From positions 11,703,917 to 11,767,916 of the forward strand of contig JARUPZ010000010.1 in assembly GCA_031213475.1 (NCBI GenBank): 64,000 bases of DNA. The letters run 5' to 3'. Below the pieces are notes generated by a model. The model was not told the DNA's origin. It ran no database searches and worked only from the letters and a program-made list of their open reading frames with translations. The translations under genes and the position numbers were made by a program. Shown one piece after another: positions 35,001 to 50,000 of the stretch (positions within the stretch are counted from its first letter, which is position 1; every line of letters begins with the position of its first letter). This DNA is from Nereocystis luetkeana (taxonomy: Eukaryota; Sar; Phaeophyceae; Laminariales; Laminariaceae).

Positions 35001-38000
35001 AGGCATCTTGCTGGAGCCAGCTCGAACGTACTGCAAAAAAAAAGATGCCACACTACTGTACGTGGTTCCAAGCAGCCTCTGGCAACCCAAAAGGCGTACC
35101 ACCCTGGCCGTAAATATACGAATCTATTAGATACTAACATCAATACCAAGCGGTCCTTCTATTGACAGAAACCAAGAATGGTGAAACACTTTGTCCCTAC
35201 ATATAAGGGTACCTGGTACGTAGGATGTGGTTCTGAAGGGGGGTAGGCCGTTTGCCCTGCACAAACACCCCCCGCGCTTTGCCGGTAACTCCGTCGAGAT
35301 GGTCGCAGATTTAGGGTTGTAGGTAGCATGTTCTGCTGCCGACACTCCGTTTGCTTCCTCCGCTGTTAAATTGATTTTTTGTTGAGATGGGACCGGCCAC
35401 AGGTCTCAATCCCTTTTGAAGTGCAACCCCTCAGTTTGCAGGTACGAACTACTCGGAACTAGTGTGAGCTCATTTTTGCGGTATAATAGTAAAAATGGTT
35501 TGCTCAACTTTTACACCCCACACTAAAACCTAGCTTTTTGGGCCCAGAAACGTAAGTGCCGTTCTAAAGGTCAACTTAAGCCGCTTGTGCCGCAAACACC
35601 CGGTGTGCGGTTGGCAGGTACTGGCGGCCTTCGCGGTGTCGAAGCTTCTTCTCAGCCGCAACAAATTCGGTGGATTGGCGCTAGGCTTCGCCGTCACCGG
35701 GCAAACGCCGCAGCTATTCGCCCTTCTCGCGTGGCAGGCGTGGAAAAGGCACGTAGAAGCACATGATACGGTCTGCTAAACAAAAAGGCGGTTCGATACT
35801 TTTGTCTCAGTTTCCATCCGACAATGTGCAGCACTTGTCAAACCAGTTTCCATTCATCCGGAGCGCTGTAGATAAAAACACTATTTCATTATTTTTACGC
35901 CATCGTCTATGTTCCCAAAATAAGGCTCATACTTTTCATCAAGAAACTACGTACCAAGGCCTTATATCAACGCCATCGTGCCCACAATTATCCATAAGGT
36001 GCTTCGGACGTGTGCGTACGTTTGGTGGCCCCTATATTCTGAAACTAATGAGTTATCAACCAAGTAGCAATCAACCCCCCCCCCCCCCCCCCCTCACATA
36101 ACTACGAATTGATGGTTTTGTATCGAGGCATACAACGGATTCGTCGTGTCCTGTACCAAACGCTAATTAATGATGCCCTCCATTCACAGTTCTTATCTTC
36201 AGTATCATTCTCTCTCCAAACACAAGCGCACATTTTTAGAAATATCCGAGCACATGCATGCAGGACGCCTACTGTAGTTTACGAAGAAAAAAGAAAGCTG
36301 GTCCAGGCTGGGTTTATTTATTTCTGAAACGTGTGTGTTGTACGCTATCCTCTGCACGTTGAATCCTGAAATTATTCACCCATGAACGGAACGTAAGAAC
36401 AAAACACGCGCGGCCGACGCATCACGTACCTAGCTGAGGTGAGTGTCGACCACCCAATCGGTCGAAGATACACTTGACTATTTGATTGGTTTCCTTTGTT
36501 TTTTCTCATTGTTTCACGGGGAATGTTTCTGAATGTTTCTGAGTGACCACCGTCGAAGCTTCACATTGTTCGATAGCAGATACAAGCGATAACAACATTT
36601 TGCAAAACCTCAGACTGCCTGTATTACTGTAGTTGCTCATTTTCTTACTACGAAGCACGTAGTTAGTACTAAAACTCATTCAACACTGTCGTATTGTCAG
36701 ATTTGCGACCAGGCGCCGTCGATGGAAGTGGTTTGTGTACCAGCACGCAAAAGTCGAGGCGTTGCACACGAAGCAGGTGGTTTTCAGGGCGTGGTCGTTC
36801 GCAACAGGAAAGCGTAACCGAGCCGACGGCGCGTCGTTGACCTTGTCGGCGTCACTCCCCTTCAGCACCTGGGATCGCATGCTCAGAAACTATCTGGACA
36901 GGGGCATCGTCCCTTCGGATCAGGTATATAGGGGGCAGAAATTGGGCGTGAGCAACAACAAAAACGCCTCACTAGCTTCGCTTCGCACGCACCGTACTTT
37001 TACGTTACATGGAACACCTGGGATAGCCTGCTGTACTAAGGAGTGGCCTGGACAGGGGCCTCGCTCCTTCGTTCGGAGCAGGTTGGTAGGTTTAAATAAA
37101 AAACGCCTACTTGACGTTGGTTTTTTGCGTGCACTGTACTGCTGTCATGGTAACGATGATTTGATGTCCTCGATGATGTTCTCACAGTATTTGCCCGTTT
37201 CCCTTATTATATCTTGCCCGCGATCGCAAAATCAAGCAAAACATCGTCCCGAGATGACTAAAACGCAACATACATATCTATGATAGTACGCAGTTAGTTC
37301 ACAAACAGCTCTTATTTTATCTCGTCAATTGCATCCTGGTTTAGCCTGCTTCCGCCCCCCAACTCAAATCCCGTGATCCCCCCCCCCCCCCTTCGATCGA
37401 TTCGGTCCACTCCCCTCAGCTCCACCGAGATATGGTTAAGCACTCTGTGATGCAGCAGGACACTGCCTGGTGGCTTCTGGGCCAAGTCCGCGTCGCCGAT
37501 ATGCAGCGTCTCAAAGTAGCAGGCGGCGGAGACGACTCGGACGACGCGATTAGGAGGGAACGCGCGGGATTTCGCTCGCGCACCGGTGGTGGGCGTAGCG
37601 GTGGCGGTGGTGGTGGTGGTGGTGGTGGCGGTGGCGGTGGCGGTGGTGGTGTTGGAAATGGTGGCATGGGTGGTGGTGTTGGTAGTGGTGGTGGTGGTGG
37701 TGTTGGAGGAGCTCAGGCGCGATTTGAGCAGCTTAAGCTAAGCGGCCTTCCGGAGGAGAAAGTGAGTTTTCCATTCCATCCTTCATCCGCTGGTTCTAAC
37801 TATAACGGGAACCGTATTAAATAGGACCAAATATTGTTGGTAAAAATAGCTAAATAGATAGGCTTGTGTGCCGTGGGTCCTATTTACTATGATCCCCCGT
37901 AATGTTACGGGGGGCCATAGTAAATAGGACCACATATTGTGAGTGAAAATAGCAAAATATATAGGTTTTTGTGTGTACCGTAGGTCATATTTAATATGGT

Positions 38001-41000
38001 CCCCCGTAGTAGTACAATAATTTCCGTTTCTGCGACGAATACGCACTCGTGTGCAGGCGTGTTAGGTGGAAGTGTTCCGTCATTAAAGAGCGAAGAGATC
38101 TAGACGTGGCTTGATCACGTACGACTATCGCCAAAAACGCTACTACTCAGCACGCCGTCTGATCTGTAGCTCTGACCTGTGTACAGCAGTAGCTCCCAAC
38201 TCTCTCACCTGCTTGGGTTCTCTTCCATCAAGCAGTGCCCAGTGGCAGGGGCCAGCACCCTGAAACGAGCTGCCGATGGTTTTTACGGGGGCGGATTTTA
38301 CAACGCTGGGGGCGTTTTCTTCCCGTGATCAACTAAACTTCCTGCTGTCTCACCCCCTATCGACGTATCGACTGCGTGTGAGGACATTTCACGACCGGAA
38401 AAAAACAACGTCGTGGGAGTTTCTGGCTCTGATCTTGGTTTCAAAATATCTACCTTATAGGTAGAAACAACAGAATGTCTGGAGCTAGATAGTCGGAGAA
38501 GAACCGGATAGTTTGGCTCATGACACGCATGCCACGGTACGGTGTCCCCTGAACGAGGTTTACCTTCCGGTACGCTCTCCGCTGAAGCGGAAAGAGGGCC
38601 CATGACCGGGTTTAGAGAGATGGCACGGTGGGTCGCCTTCGTCCCTGTCGAGAAAGACGAGGGTTCGGTTCGGACATCTATACCTCACCCAGCAACCGAA
38701 TATAACAAACACCTGCAAGTTAAAGTCGCCTGATGATACGGATGGGGTATGTAACGAATATCATAGTATCATGACAAAGTAGACAGTGAATGCATACGTA
38801 TTGAGTAGCTCTTCAGTCGTAATATGGTGGCAATGATTGCCATGGTTGCGATGGTCGTACAGCCTCGTCATTGATAAATAATTTGGCTCAGACGTGCAAC
38901 CCTTGGCTGCAACCCCTACCTAATTGTAATCCCTACCTGATTGCATCCCCGCCTAATTAAAGCCCTTACCTGATTGCAACTCCTACCTAATTGCCACCCC
39001 TACTAATAGCAGTCCCTGCCTAGATGCAACTCCCGTCGTAGAATGTTTCGGAACAATCATGGACGATGGGAAGGGTTGACGAGGAGCGCTTGCGCGTTTT
39101 GTAAATGAACCACGACTCACGCTTCCCAGGAGCACGCGAACTACCTGCATACCCGTTAGGTTGCTCGCGCCTGTGCCCGTCGGAAAACAGAGCACGCCTA
39201 GAGCAGATCACCATCAACAGATAGATCATCCACTGGTATATCACCTACAGGTAGATATCATCTACAGATTGATCATCTACAGATATATCATCTATATATA
39301 GATAGATAATCTAAATCTTGACCTGCCGCTATGAGACGTTGTGTGCAGGATTTGTACCGTACAGATCAAACCCACTGAAAAATATTAGATCATGCAGACT
39401 ATACGCCACCCCGACCCGGCAACATGAGCTAGATCCTACGTACCAGAAATCTATCTATCTAACTGATCTCAAATTGTCTAGATCGTCAAGTGGAAATTAT
39501 CTATATATCTGATCTGTTCGATGTGTGAAACATCGTACCAACAGCTGGCAGGGATCGACAGAATGATGCGTATCACTCGGGCAGACACTGGCAGCAGCAC
39601 CATGGGGATAGACACTGCTAGAGCCACCACTACTGTAGGATAGACACCGTCATAGTCACCGCTAGGATAGGCACTGACATCATCACTCCTGTTTATAGTA
39701 TATACACTGACAGCAGCACCACTAGCGTAAACAGCGATATAATCATCACTAGCGTAGACACCGACACAATCACTCACTACTAAGACAGACACCTAAATAA
39801 TCACCGCTAGAACAGGCACTGACAGCAGCACCGCTAGGATAACACTGACAAAACCAGCACTAAAATAGACACTGACAGAAGCGCCCCGAAGACAAATATA
39901 CCACCCCATGGAACCTATTGCGGCCGTTCAAAGCGACACGCGCCATTCAGTGTGGGTTCGGATTGTTTTACTCTAAGGCCTCCGCTGTACGCTGTGCTCT
40001 TTCCTTTTTTGGCTTTTCTTATCCAGGACGCTCCAGTGAGAGACTGGCGAACCCTCTCTCCCGAGCTGTTCAGGGCTATCGACGACTGTGACACCTCAGA
40101 AGTAATGAAGGTGAGATGACCGAGTCCGCGCCTTGGGTGGGTTAGCTCGCGTCGTGCAGCCCTCAAATCTTGTCGCGAAATCATCTCTGCCATGCCAAAT
40201 ATCGACCCAATATCGCGATTCAGACACGACGCTGAATCACATACCAGGCCGGCAAAAGTGTTTAGATACAGCAGTGTACCAGGAAAACAGAAGGTCGTTG
40301 AGCGTTAGCCCTTCTACGAGTTGAATAGGAAAGTGCGCACGATGATAAAAGGCTAAATATCCGGTATCGATGTAGGGCGTACGCATCCGTAGAGAGGGGT
40401 CAACGGTTTCCAAATACCCTAGAATATGCCCCATGTCGTCTGCCATGTTTTCGGTCTTCTGCCGCTCAACTAGACCAGCACGCGTCCACGGCACAGTAGG
40501 ATGAATCACGCTGGATGTACGCGTGCGCTGACCTTACTGCCATCAATACTACCCCCTTCTCTTCGTCGGGGTCACTCAAAGCCCGCCACACTGCTGGTCT
40601 CCATGAGCGGGTACTGCACGGGATTTTCGAGCACAGCAAAGTCCAGTAGTAGTGGATTCGACGACTTAGCCCGGCCTGGAAAAATGATTGACAGCCACGC
40701 TAACTCATCATTGTCTCTTTATTTCTAGAACATTCCTAGATATTTCTCACGCGGTCGAGATAAGGGTGCATGGCTGAAAATCTACACTAACCTCGCAATA
40801 TCTGTTCATTCCTAGAGAATTCCCAGAGTTTTCCCCAAGCGGTCGCGATTCGGATTAGGAATGTAGGGCTAGGTGTTGAAACCAAAGATATTTCAGCCTT
40901 TTCTCGAGGCTGGGCCAAGGTCTATACAGCCTTCGAAAAATACGCGACCCCCCTCCGCCCCCCCTGACGTTCGTCCTTGGCCCTCAGCTCTTGCATCTGG

Positions 41001-44000
41001 GAGCCCAAGTGAACGCTATCTACGTTCCCCCCAAGGTTGCTGCCGGAGGTGCCCCGCCCAAGGTGTCACGCGGAGCAAGAAGACACGGTACGATCTCGGC
41101 CGCCAGGGAAGAGCTCCACACCGAATGCGACGTACTCGATTCATTATTTCCTGGGCGAACAGCAGTATTTCGGTTTGAGCTATCATAGCCCAATTTCAAT
41201 CTTGGTTGGTACCTTCATATTGTACACCTTCCGCAGAACTCTGTCGACCAGCTCCGCGTTTTGTTAAAAGGCTACCACCGAGCTTCGGACCGCGCTAACT
41301 AGGCGAGTGCACTCTCTGTGAGGCTGTATCCCTTCTTTCGAGCACTCGCTTCGACTTCCTTCTCGCTAGACCCTGCTCCTCTGGCAACTTACTAAAACGC
41401 GCACTTGTAGATCACAGCAGATCTGAAATGTGCTACTGAAGAACGTCCACCCATAATGTGCCCTTGCCTCTACAGTACGTGGACGCAAACCCGATGAAAA
41501 CACCCAGAGCGCAGATCGGGGGTTGGATCTTCCCGCGCCAGCGCTCATAGCTCAGCCGGACGGAACTTGCGAGGTGACAGGTCGCCAAGCCGGCGGAGTA
41601 GCCCGTGTGTCGTAACTTGTCATCAATCAGGCTGTTGGCACCGCCAAAGAACGAACGCTTCCGGGTTGCACACACGGGTCTACTGCTGTAGGTTCCCTGA
41701 TGCAACCTACTTGGTGCCTGCTGTTAATGGTGCGCAACCACGCTTTAATTGATGCCATCTCAGGTTTCAAGTTTTAATATGTATGTGCAGATGGCAATAA
41801 TACTATTCTTTTTCGCGATTGCAATTATCGCCCCTTCTCAAATTCCAATATACTTTGTCCACGAAGCAGGTGTTTTGCTGTTCTAAATATTCCACTCGAT
41901 TTCCGAGTAGTATCCCCCCAAACGCGAGAAAAAGTTTGGTTCATGTTCCGCTCTTAGTCGGAATATTTCGCTTCCGAAACGTGTGTACCGTTCCAAGCAT
42001 CCGCTCTAACCACAGATTCACATTCTTACTTGCGTATGTCTCCGAAACACGGGCAAAGTTTGGTTGATGCTCTATAGTATTTCCAATTATTTTTGTCTCC
42101 GAAATGTGTGCGCAGTGCGCAGTTACTGTAGCTTTGAAGGGGCTACTCTTCCGCACTACCAGGTACAGTAGTACCAACTACCAGGTACTAAAGGTTTGCC
42201 CTCGAAAAAGGAGCAAACACTGGTTGGTAACATATTACGATTTCATGCAGCCTGTGGCCGGAACGTGTGTTTTGCAGTTCTAAATATTCCACTCTACGTG
42301 AAATTAGTTTGTTTCCGAAAAACGAGCAGACTTTGGTTTGATATAATTCCATTCTGATTTCGAGTAATTTTTTTCCGGAACTTGAACAGATGTTGATCGA
42401 TCTTCCACTCTAATCCCAAACACGTTGTCCCCGAAACACGACCGGAGTTTAGTTGATGTTCCGTTCTGATTTCGAGCAAATTGTCTCGAGTGTAGACCCA
42501 AAAAAAAGGGATTGAGGTAGCAGGGTAGTCGATACCGGCCAACGTTTCAAGTTGGTATCACGTGGCCCGAAGAACTCCGAAACTACACTGCCCTCCATTG
42601 GCGGGGGGGGACAGGATATGCTGCTGCAGGCAGGTTCACATCACACCAGCATGGAAGGGATGCTGTTGCCTGGTCTTGCGGCAGCTCCGTTCATTCGGCA
42701 ACGATCGCCTTTCGCCATCCTTCGTTTTTTTTTGTTGTTTCACTTCCTGCAATTCGTCTGGTTTGTGTGTATATTTTCCCGAGTTTCGCACCCAGTACGT
42801 CTGGCATATGCTCGAATTAACGTCTCTGTTGAGTGCCAGGTACAAGGTAGCTTGCGGCCTCCGAACAGGTATTCCTTCATAAGACAGGAGAACTTGGTGT
42901 TCTTCTTCTCTCCTGAAATGTTTGTGAGTTATCAACGCTGAAGGTCTTGCTATTATTAACTCATTGTCGGATGGCGAACACGAGAGCCATAATAGCAACA
43001 ACAATATATAATCAAAACGGACACGAATGATGATGGGTGTTGCTTGACGGTCGCTGCACACTGCCGGATGCCGAACACAAATTAACAACAACGTTACTAC
43101 TGATAGGTGTGCCGGCTGGTCGATGGGTGGAATGAACGGTTTCATGTATGTACGTAACGCACACCATCACCACCACCAACACCATCACCACCATCACTAT
43201 TTGTTTGCATCGGTTGCACCAGTTGAGGGGGGTGACCCCCCTGCACGCGGCGGCCTCCCACTTTAGCGCCGACTACGCCTCAATGATCATCCTTCTTCTG
43301 CACGCCGGAGCCTCCGTCAGGGCGCTTGATGCCGTGGGGAGAACACCCCTGCAACTCTGCACCAAGTGAGTTCGGCATTTTGCTTCGGCGCTTGTTTCAG
43401 CATGTATGTGCAAGAGGGTTAAGGCAACAGTAAAAACGCTTGGGTGCGACAACTACGTATCCGACCAGTGGTTCATTAATATCAACAACAACGAAAAACT
43501 ACCCAACGACGCAACGGAGTATGGGCGAAACCCCAAGTCGGGGCAGGAGGCTTCATCCCAAAATCCAATACGTACATCGAGACAGATTACAGTTTGTATT
43601 TTATCGGGGCAACTATTCTCTGGGACGAGGTGCCGTGTTGATCGCCACCGCATCAATGCGAGGGTAGTGCGAGGGAGAGTCTCCAGCTGATCGCAGCAGA
43701 GAGGACTCATCAATTCCAAATTATTTACGAGTTAAAGCGACGACGAAAGGTTTTTGGAGCGCTGTTGTTGTCATAAATATGATCACATTCCCTTTTCTCT
43801 AGAACCCAGCCCCGTGGTCACAGGACAGGCTCTAAGCACCTCTGGAGTTAAAGACATGCACCGATGTTTTGGCCTGATAAACTTTCGTCGTGCGCAATGA
43901 GTGTGTCCTCGTCCGACCCTCCTCGACAGTTCCCATCGGTGGTTCTTGCTTCTCTCGCCTCGTACAGGGCATGAACAAAGGTTCAGGGGTTAGAAATGTG

Positions 44001-47000
44001 GTATACCAGGTAGGGTATACGTAGGCCCGTCCTCCTGTGAACGCATGCCTTAGTTTCGCGTCTCCAAGGCGCTGGGGGCCATGGTAAATAAGGCCAAATA
44101 TTGTTATTAAAAATAGCGAAATGTATAGGTTTTGTGTGTACCGTACGCCCTATTTAACGTGGTCCCCCGTAATAGGGGTATACCCGACTGTAAGCCGACG
44201 CTTGCGTCAAGAACGCAGCTAGCTGTTGCTACAGCAGGCCGTGTCCTGTATAAAAGCGGTCGTGTACTATACTTAGACGCATTATGTTTCCATGAGATAT
44301 TTTATATGCTTCGCTGTGCGCAGGGTTTGGTATTCGATGGTTCGTGAATCACCGTTGGTTTTGACTGCCAGAATGGTCTCATTACCAGGGAAGTGTCAGC
44401 AACATCACCCCCACAAACGCTGCGCGGGGTGGTCAACAAACCGATATTTTCCTTTTCTCTCTTCTTCTCCTTTCATTTTCTTCCGACTACCGACGTGTAC
44501 CCCCTGTGTACGAGCCTGCCGTTCTGTCCGGAACAATAGTCATTGTTTATTTGAGTATTGATAGACAAAACCTTCTTGTTCGGGACGTGTTGGTATAAAA
44601 TAGCGTGAACACACATGCCCGTCACACACACGTTTTGTGACCCCGCAACCTACGTATGTTGCGCAGCCCCCAGACTGCGGCTTTGCTGAGCGACCACGCT
44701 AAGCGACTTCAAGCGTTCAACTTTTCTGCGCTGGAGCTACGCTGGGGTCAAGAGGTAAGGGACACGGTAAGGCAACCGAGGCAAGTAAGGCACACATCAA
44801 GCAAGGCACACACGTCAACTAAGGCAAGTAGGGCACACGTCAAGCAAGGCAAGTAAGGCACACGGTTACGAAATGGAACTACCCAATACCGTTGGCATCG
44901 CATTCAGGCGACCATAAAATCATAATACCTTACCAGAACTACAGTAGTACGGGAGACCACATCGTATCATAGCAATCAGAACATCGATAGACCATACTGT
45001 GGACTAGTGACGACTGAGAGGGATGTGCTTGGTATGTTCTTATGTTCTTAGGGTCCATCCATCGTAGGTTCCGAGCAGTATCTCCACCCGTAATAGTAGT
45101 GATATAGTACGGTAAGTAGCTATCACTAAGTCAATGATGGCTGTTGGGGTCGTTTCGTAGAGTTACGCGTACTTTTAATTTCCCTCGCAGTCAGTGCTGG
45201 GGGGGGGGTAAAAACGCTCCTCCTGAAGTTAGGAGCGAAATAAAGGCCAAACGCTCTATCTTATTAGCGTAGCATGCCATCAGAAGTATCATTGGCATCC
45301 TGTTGTGGTATTAGTAGTGCCAATAGCAAGCGGTGTTCCAAGTGATAAGCAGGGCCAGTTTCGGGTGAGGTGCTAATAGTACAACAATGCTCAGGTGAGG
45401 AACCAAAGAAGCACCCGTACCTTAGACATGCGTTCTCTGACCCGTATGACTCATATGTCCGGTGTCCGCGGCAGTAACATTAAGAAGTACCGTAAAAACA
45501 AGCGGTGTTCCAAGTGATAACTAGGGCTAGTAGTGAGCGGTCATGGGGTGCGCTCGACGCTGTTGTGTGGTGTATGCTTACAGCGGCGACCAAGATATCG
45601 TCGCTACGCTGTGAGATATACGGAACGAAAGAGGGGCCTCGTACCATTTCGTCTCCGTATGGAGGTTGTGCCCACACGAAAACAAGACAATTGTTAGCAT
45701 ATGGAGGCGGGAAATCCCAGACACCTTCCGAGGTGCTGCAACCGACTCCGTGGCTCTTCCAGCGGTGCCCCACGCTGTTAGTGCGACTCACAAATGCCTC
45801 CATATCGCTCAAATAGACTCTATACTGTCGCACTCCGCCGCATGGCTCTGAGTGTAAAGGGCCCGTCGCTCCAAGGCGACCAGGATGCGAGCAGTTCTCC
45901 ACAGACACGAGACATGTCGTTGTTCGCCCACAGTGATACTTACTACGAGCGAACGTGAGCTTCCGCTTTTGGCAGGGCCAGAAAATAGGGACCCCTTTCC
46001 GCGTTGCCTGAAACATCTTCCACCCCCCCACCCCCTACAAGAAACCAGGGCAGGGTATTTTTCAGTTCGACCAATCAAGACGAACGCAAGGGGAAATAAA
46101 GTTGGCGCCGAAAGCAAAAGGAGCGCATATCGGATTGCCTAAAGCGTCCGCCAGCCCAGATAATGTATATTCCAGGCTCAGCGATTAATATTTCCGACCA
46201 AATCACGTCAGCACGACAACGAAAATGACGATAGCTACAAGCATCTGTCTTACGCGAGCTCTTACGAGTGACAACGTTTAAATTTGTGTTACTTACGGTC
46301 GACGTATTGAAAGCCGAAGAATTAGTTCACTTCTAATCTCCTTGGGCCTTACGAGGGACCCATGGGCATGCTGACACACTAGAGCTGTGACTTGCGGCTG
46401 ACTATTATAATAATAACCGACTAGTTATTAGTTGACTTTTAGTCGGATACGTTTGACAGTTAGCTTGTGGCAGGCGGTAATTTAGCTGGCTAGATACTAC
46501 AGGTGGCTTGTTACGTACGGTTATTCAGTTGGCTAGGTATGTCTACGGTGAGTTATCTATATTTCCGTGCGGTCACGTGCCGAGCTCTACTTCGTTGCCT
46601 CGGATGGCGTGTCTGTGGCTCGAACTACAATGTTTGTGCTTTTTCATGACGGTGTGTTATATCGTGTTTAGCAAATTAGCACCGTCAAACCCACGATCGA
46701 CCCCGAAAAACATGTATCCCCCCCTATGTTCCTATGTTCACACACCAGGTTCGGATCTGATCACCAAAATACTAACTGGTGCCAGTGAACACTTGAAATA
46801 GTAATTTAGCTGGCTTACTTCGCCTGCCCCAATAGTGTCTACGTAGTCGTCCGTAGTCGTGAATGCGAGTCGAGGCAAGGCATGCCTTACTCACAGCCCT
46901 ACCTACCCCTGCCAAACACGTTTTGATTGATATCACAGGTCTTGACGAGCGAGCGGTTCTCCATGGGGGGGGCAGCGCTCTGGCGTTTCGTCGCACGCGC

Positions 47001-50000
47001 CATGGTGGTAACCAGGCTGAACAAGCTGAAAAACATCCTCCGTGCAGAAGACCAGCGAGCTGGGGAGGCGGACGCCTTAAGCCAAACGCTCTCGTTGAGG
47101 GTAACACCGGCTTCGGGGGACACAAGGGCATTGCTGTCGTCCCCACCCACGGGCGGAATCCTTCAGGCCAAGACGGCGCGCATGGTCTTGGGAAGCAGCC
47201 ACAGCAGCGCGACCGCCGGGCTGGGGGAAAGAGAGAAGGAGGTGATACGCATGAAGATTGAGCGGCTAGACGGCGCGAAGGTCATCGTGGACCGCGAGCA
47301 CGCCTTGCACGGTGGTGGCGGCGGCGGGGGTTTGGTCGGGGGTGGCGGGGGGGAAAGGTGAGGGTCGAAATTTGATTCGCAGATCGGCGATGAGTAAGCG
47401 AATCGACGCGATTCGACGAAGAACAAAATCAAGGCACGTTCGTACCGTGGTGGGGGAGGGAGAGGGGGGGAGGAGCCTGTGATGTGACCCCGGACGTGAG
47501 TCATGACTTGGGAGGGAGCAGGAGAACGGACGGTGAATAGAAATAGATGGGATGAAAAACCGTCTCCACAGCTATCGGCGACAGCGTGTCATCATCCAAC
47601 AATCATAAATTGCAATTGATCAGAATAAAATGCCAGGCCTACTCAATTATAGCGTCCGTGTGTCACCCGTTCGCGACACAAGGCTTGTGATATTTGCCTT
47701 CCTCTACCACCGCCGATATTAGCTGGTGGGGCCATCAGTGATAGCCAATTGCTACAGTGTAGAAGCGCCTTTTTTGAGATGGTGCACACGGCGCTAATTT
47801 CCCCGGTGATTTACGTTATCTTTGCTACGCAGTGCTCAAGATATGAAAGTGTTGTTCCACGATTTGGACCGGAGGACCGCGGCGGCAGCTGGAAAAGATG
47901 GGACACCGTTGGCCACGAACTCTAAATGTCCGCAAAGGTGTGTGGGGAGGGTGTAAGCCCAAACGAAACACCGTGGTGTTCTACTCACAGGTGTCGATCT
48001 ACCGTAGCCGTTATTTTGCTGATGCATGAAGCGACAGTTGGACGGTACGAACTCACCTAACTAATACTTTACTACAGTAGGTGCAGTACTGGTAGTTGTT
48101 CTTGTCCTTCGAAAGGGGTACGTGGCACTTGTTATTACGGGGGGCCATAGTTAATAGGACCTGTGGTATACATGAAAAACCATATACTTGGCCATTTCTA
48201 ATGACCATATTTGGTCCTTTTAACTATGCCCCCCCGTAATAGTATTTCTCCGCCTGACGGGCAGAGCCGCCCAACCATTGCAACTAAGAAACTATCCAAG
48301 TAGATACGCCTTGTCGTTTTTACTGTATCGTTACTCGTTGTAGACCTACGCCGCGGGGGTTGTTCATCAGGCTTCAGAGTATCGCTTCTCTTGGTGTACT
48401 TGAGGTCTTGGGGGTGCCATGCACGGTAGGCCTTTTGCGCTCCTCAAGAGAAGGGGGAGCCTCATAACCTTTGGTGCAGCCCTGTCGTAGCTGGCATCAT
48501 CCGTGCGCAGTATCCTTCGATGTTGTCGCCTGCAAGACCTGCCTATGTATGCCAAAGAAACGCTTGACTACAAGATCATTTTTGCTGTTTTAGTGGCAGC
48601 CCGTCCCCTATAAACCACTCCCCGCCCACCCGAGTCAAATAGTTTGAAGCTGTGATGAACAGGCAAGAGAGTACGCACACGTTACCGACGCCCGTCTCAC
48701 GGACGGTCTGTAGTAGGAGGCAGCTCAGCCTTCGTGTGCTTGTCGCCGAACACCTCATGGCGCTTCACGCTTTGGTGCAAGCAAACAATGTCTGCCTGGT
48801 CGGTGAAAATCCGACGTGTTCCGTCCCGGGATTGTAGGGATACAATCGTTCATGGTCATGTGACTACGGCCATGCATGCCCTGAGTGACGCCCCCCCCCC
48901 ACGCATAACATGGGTACACCCTCCCCCGCCCCCGCCCCCTTCCCATTCCTCTCCTACATATCATATATAGGTTGGGTTGGCGTCGGTTGGCAACGACACT
49001 GTGAAACATGCCGCTCACTACGCGAGCTAGACAACCAGGGTACCGTTTTGGTTTTTTGGCGGTCGGTCGCAGCTGGCAATCGAGTTCTAGATCATTTTTG
49101 CAGGGTTGAGAACCTTCACTTCGCACAAGGGCGCGTCACGTGATGTTTATGAACAGGCACCCAAGAGGCAGTTACATAATACCCCCATTTGCTGTCCCTG
49201 GAAGTGGTCACATCGAAAAATAAATTAAGTCAATGAAGCAGAAATTAAAATGTAAGTCCGCCTCATAAGCGGTTCTTAGTAGGATGCAGCTCACCCTTCA
49301 TGCGACTCGCCGGACATCTCACGGCGCTTCGCGTTTGGTGCAAGAAATGCCTGCCTGGTCGGTGAAAACCAGACGTGCTCAGTCTCGGCATTGTAGGGAT
49401 GCGAGGGTCTATAGTCATACGACTACGGCCATACATGATATCGAGTACACCCCCCCCCCTCCCTTACTCCGCCTTGCCGATTCAAATTACTCTCGCTTAC
49501 GGCGACAACACACTGATTCTTTTGTTGCTCCCGTGTGGCCCGCCCATCACCGGTAAAGCCTCGACGATTCCGAGGGGGATGAAAGGCATCGAATGGGCAA
49601 AGAGCGCACCGCGGTTGAAAATCGGAAGGCGTACTTCCGCCGCCGCTCCGCGGCGTTCCCTTGGTTTCGGTTTCTCCATCACGGTCTCGGCCAAGGAAAA
49701 ATTCTCGACAGCAGCAGCAGCAGCAGCAAAAGCAGCATCAATAAACCAACGGTCGACGAAAATGTGAAGCATATGGTTGGCAACAGCAACCAAACAACCG
49801 ACGGAAAGGAAGCAATAATATCCGGCAGCGAACACACCGGCGACGACGCCAAAAGAAGAAGCGCAATGGGTGGTGGCTTGGTCGCGAAGAAGGTGTTGGC
49901 CATTATTGTCTCCGCTGAGGATGCGATGACTTCAGGGAGCGGAGCGAGGCCACCTGTGGGGGGGGGCGGGGGGGGCTATCGAGGAGGGAGCGCTGGAAAG

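Noticed and set aside
45480-46031. 183-codon minus-strand open frame in the intron after exon 17
   Set aside because: No recognisable family, no splice partner. AAGCGGTGTTCCAAGTGATA occurs at 45328 and 45500, hinting at repeat origin. Could be a decayed element; not supportable as a gene.
47163-47504. Proline-rich minus-strand frame
   Set aside because: Antisense shadow of the glycine-rich exon 18 and of the adjacent SINE.
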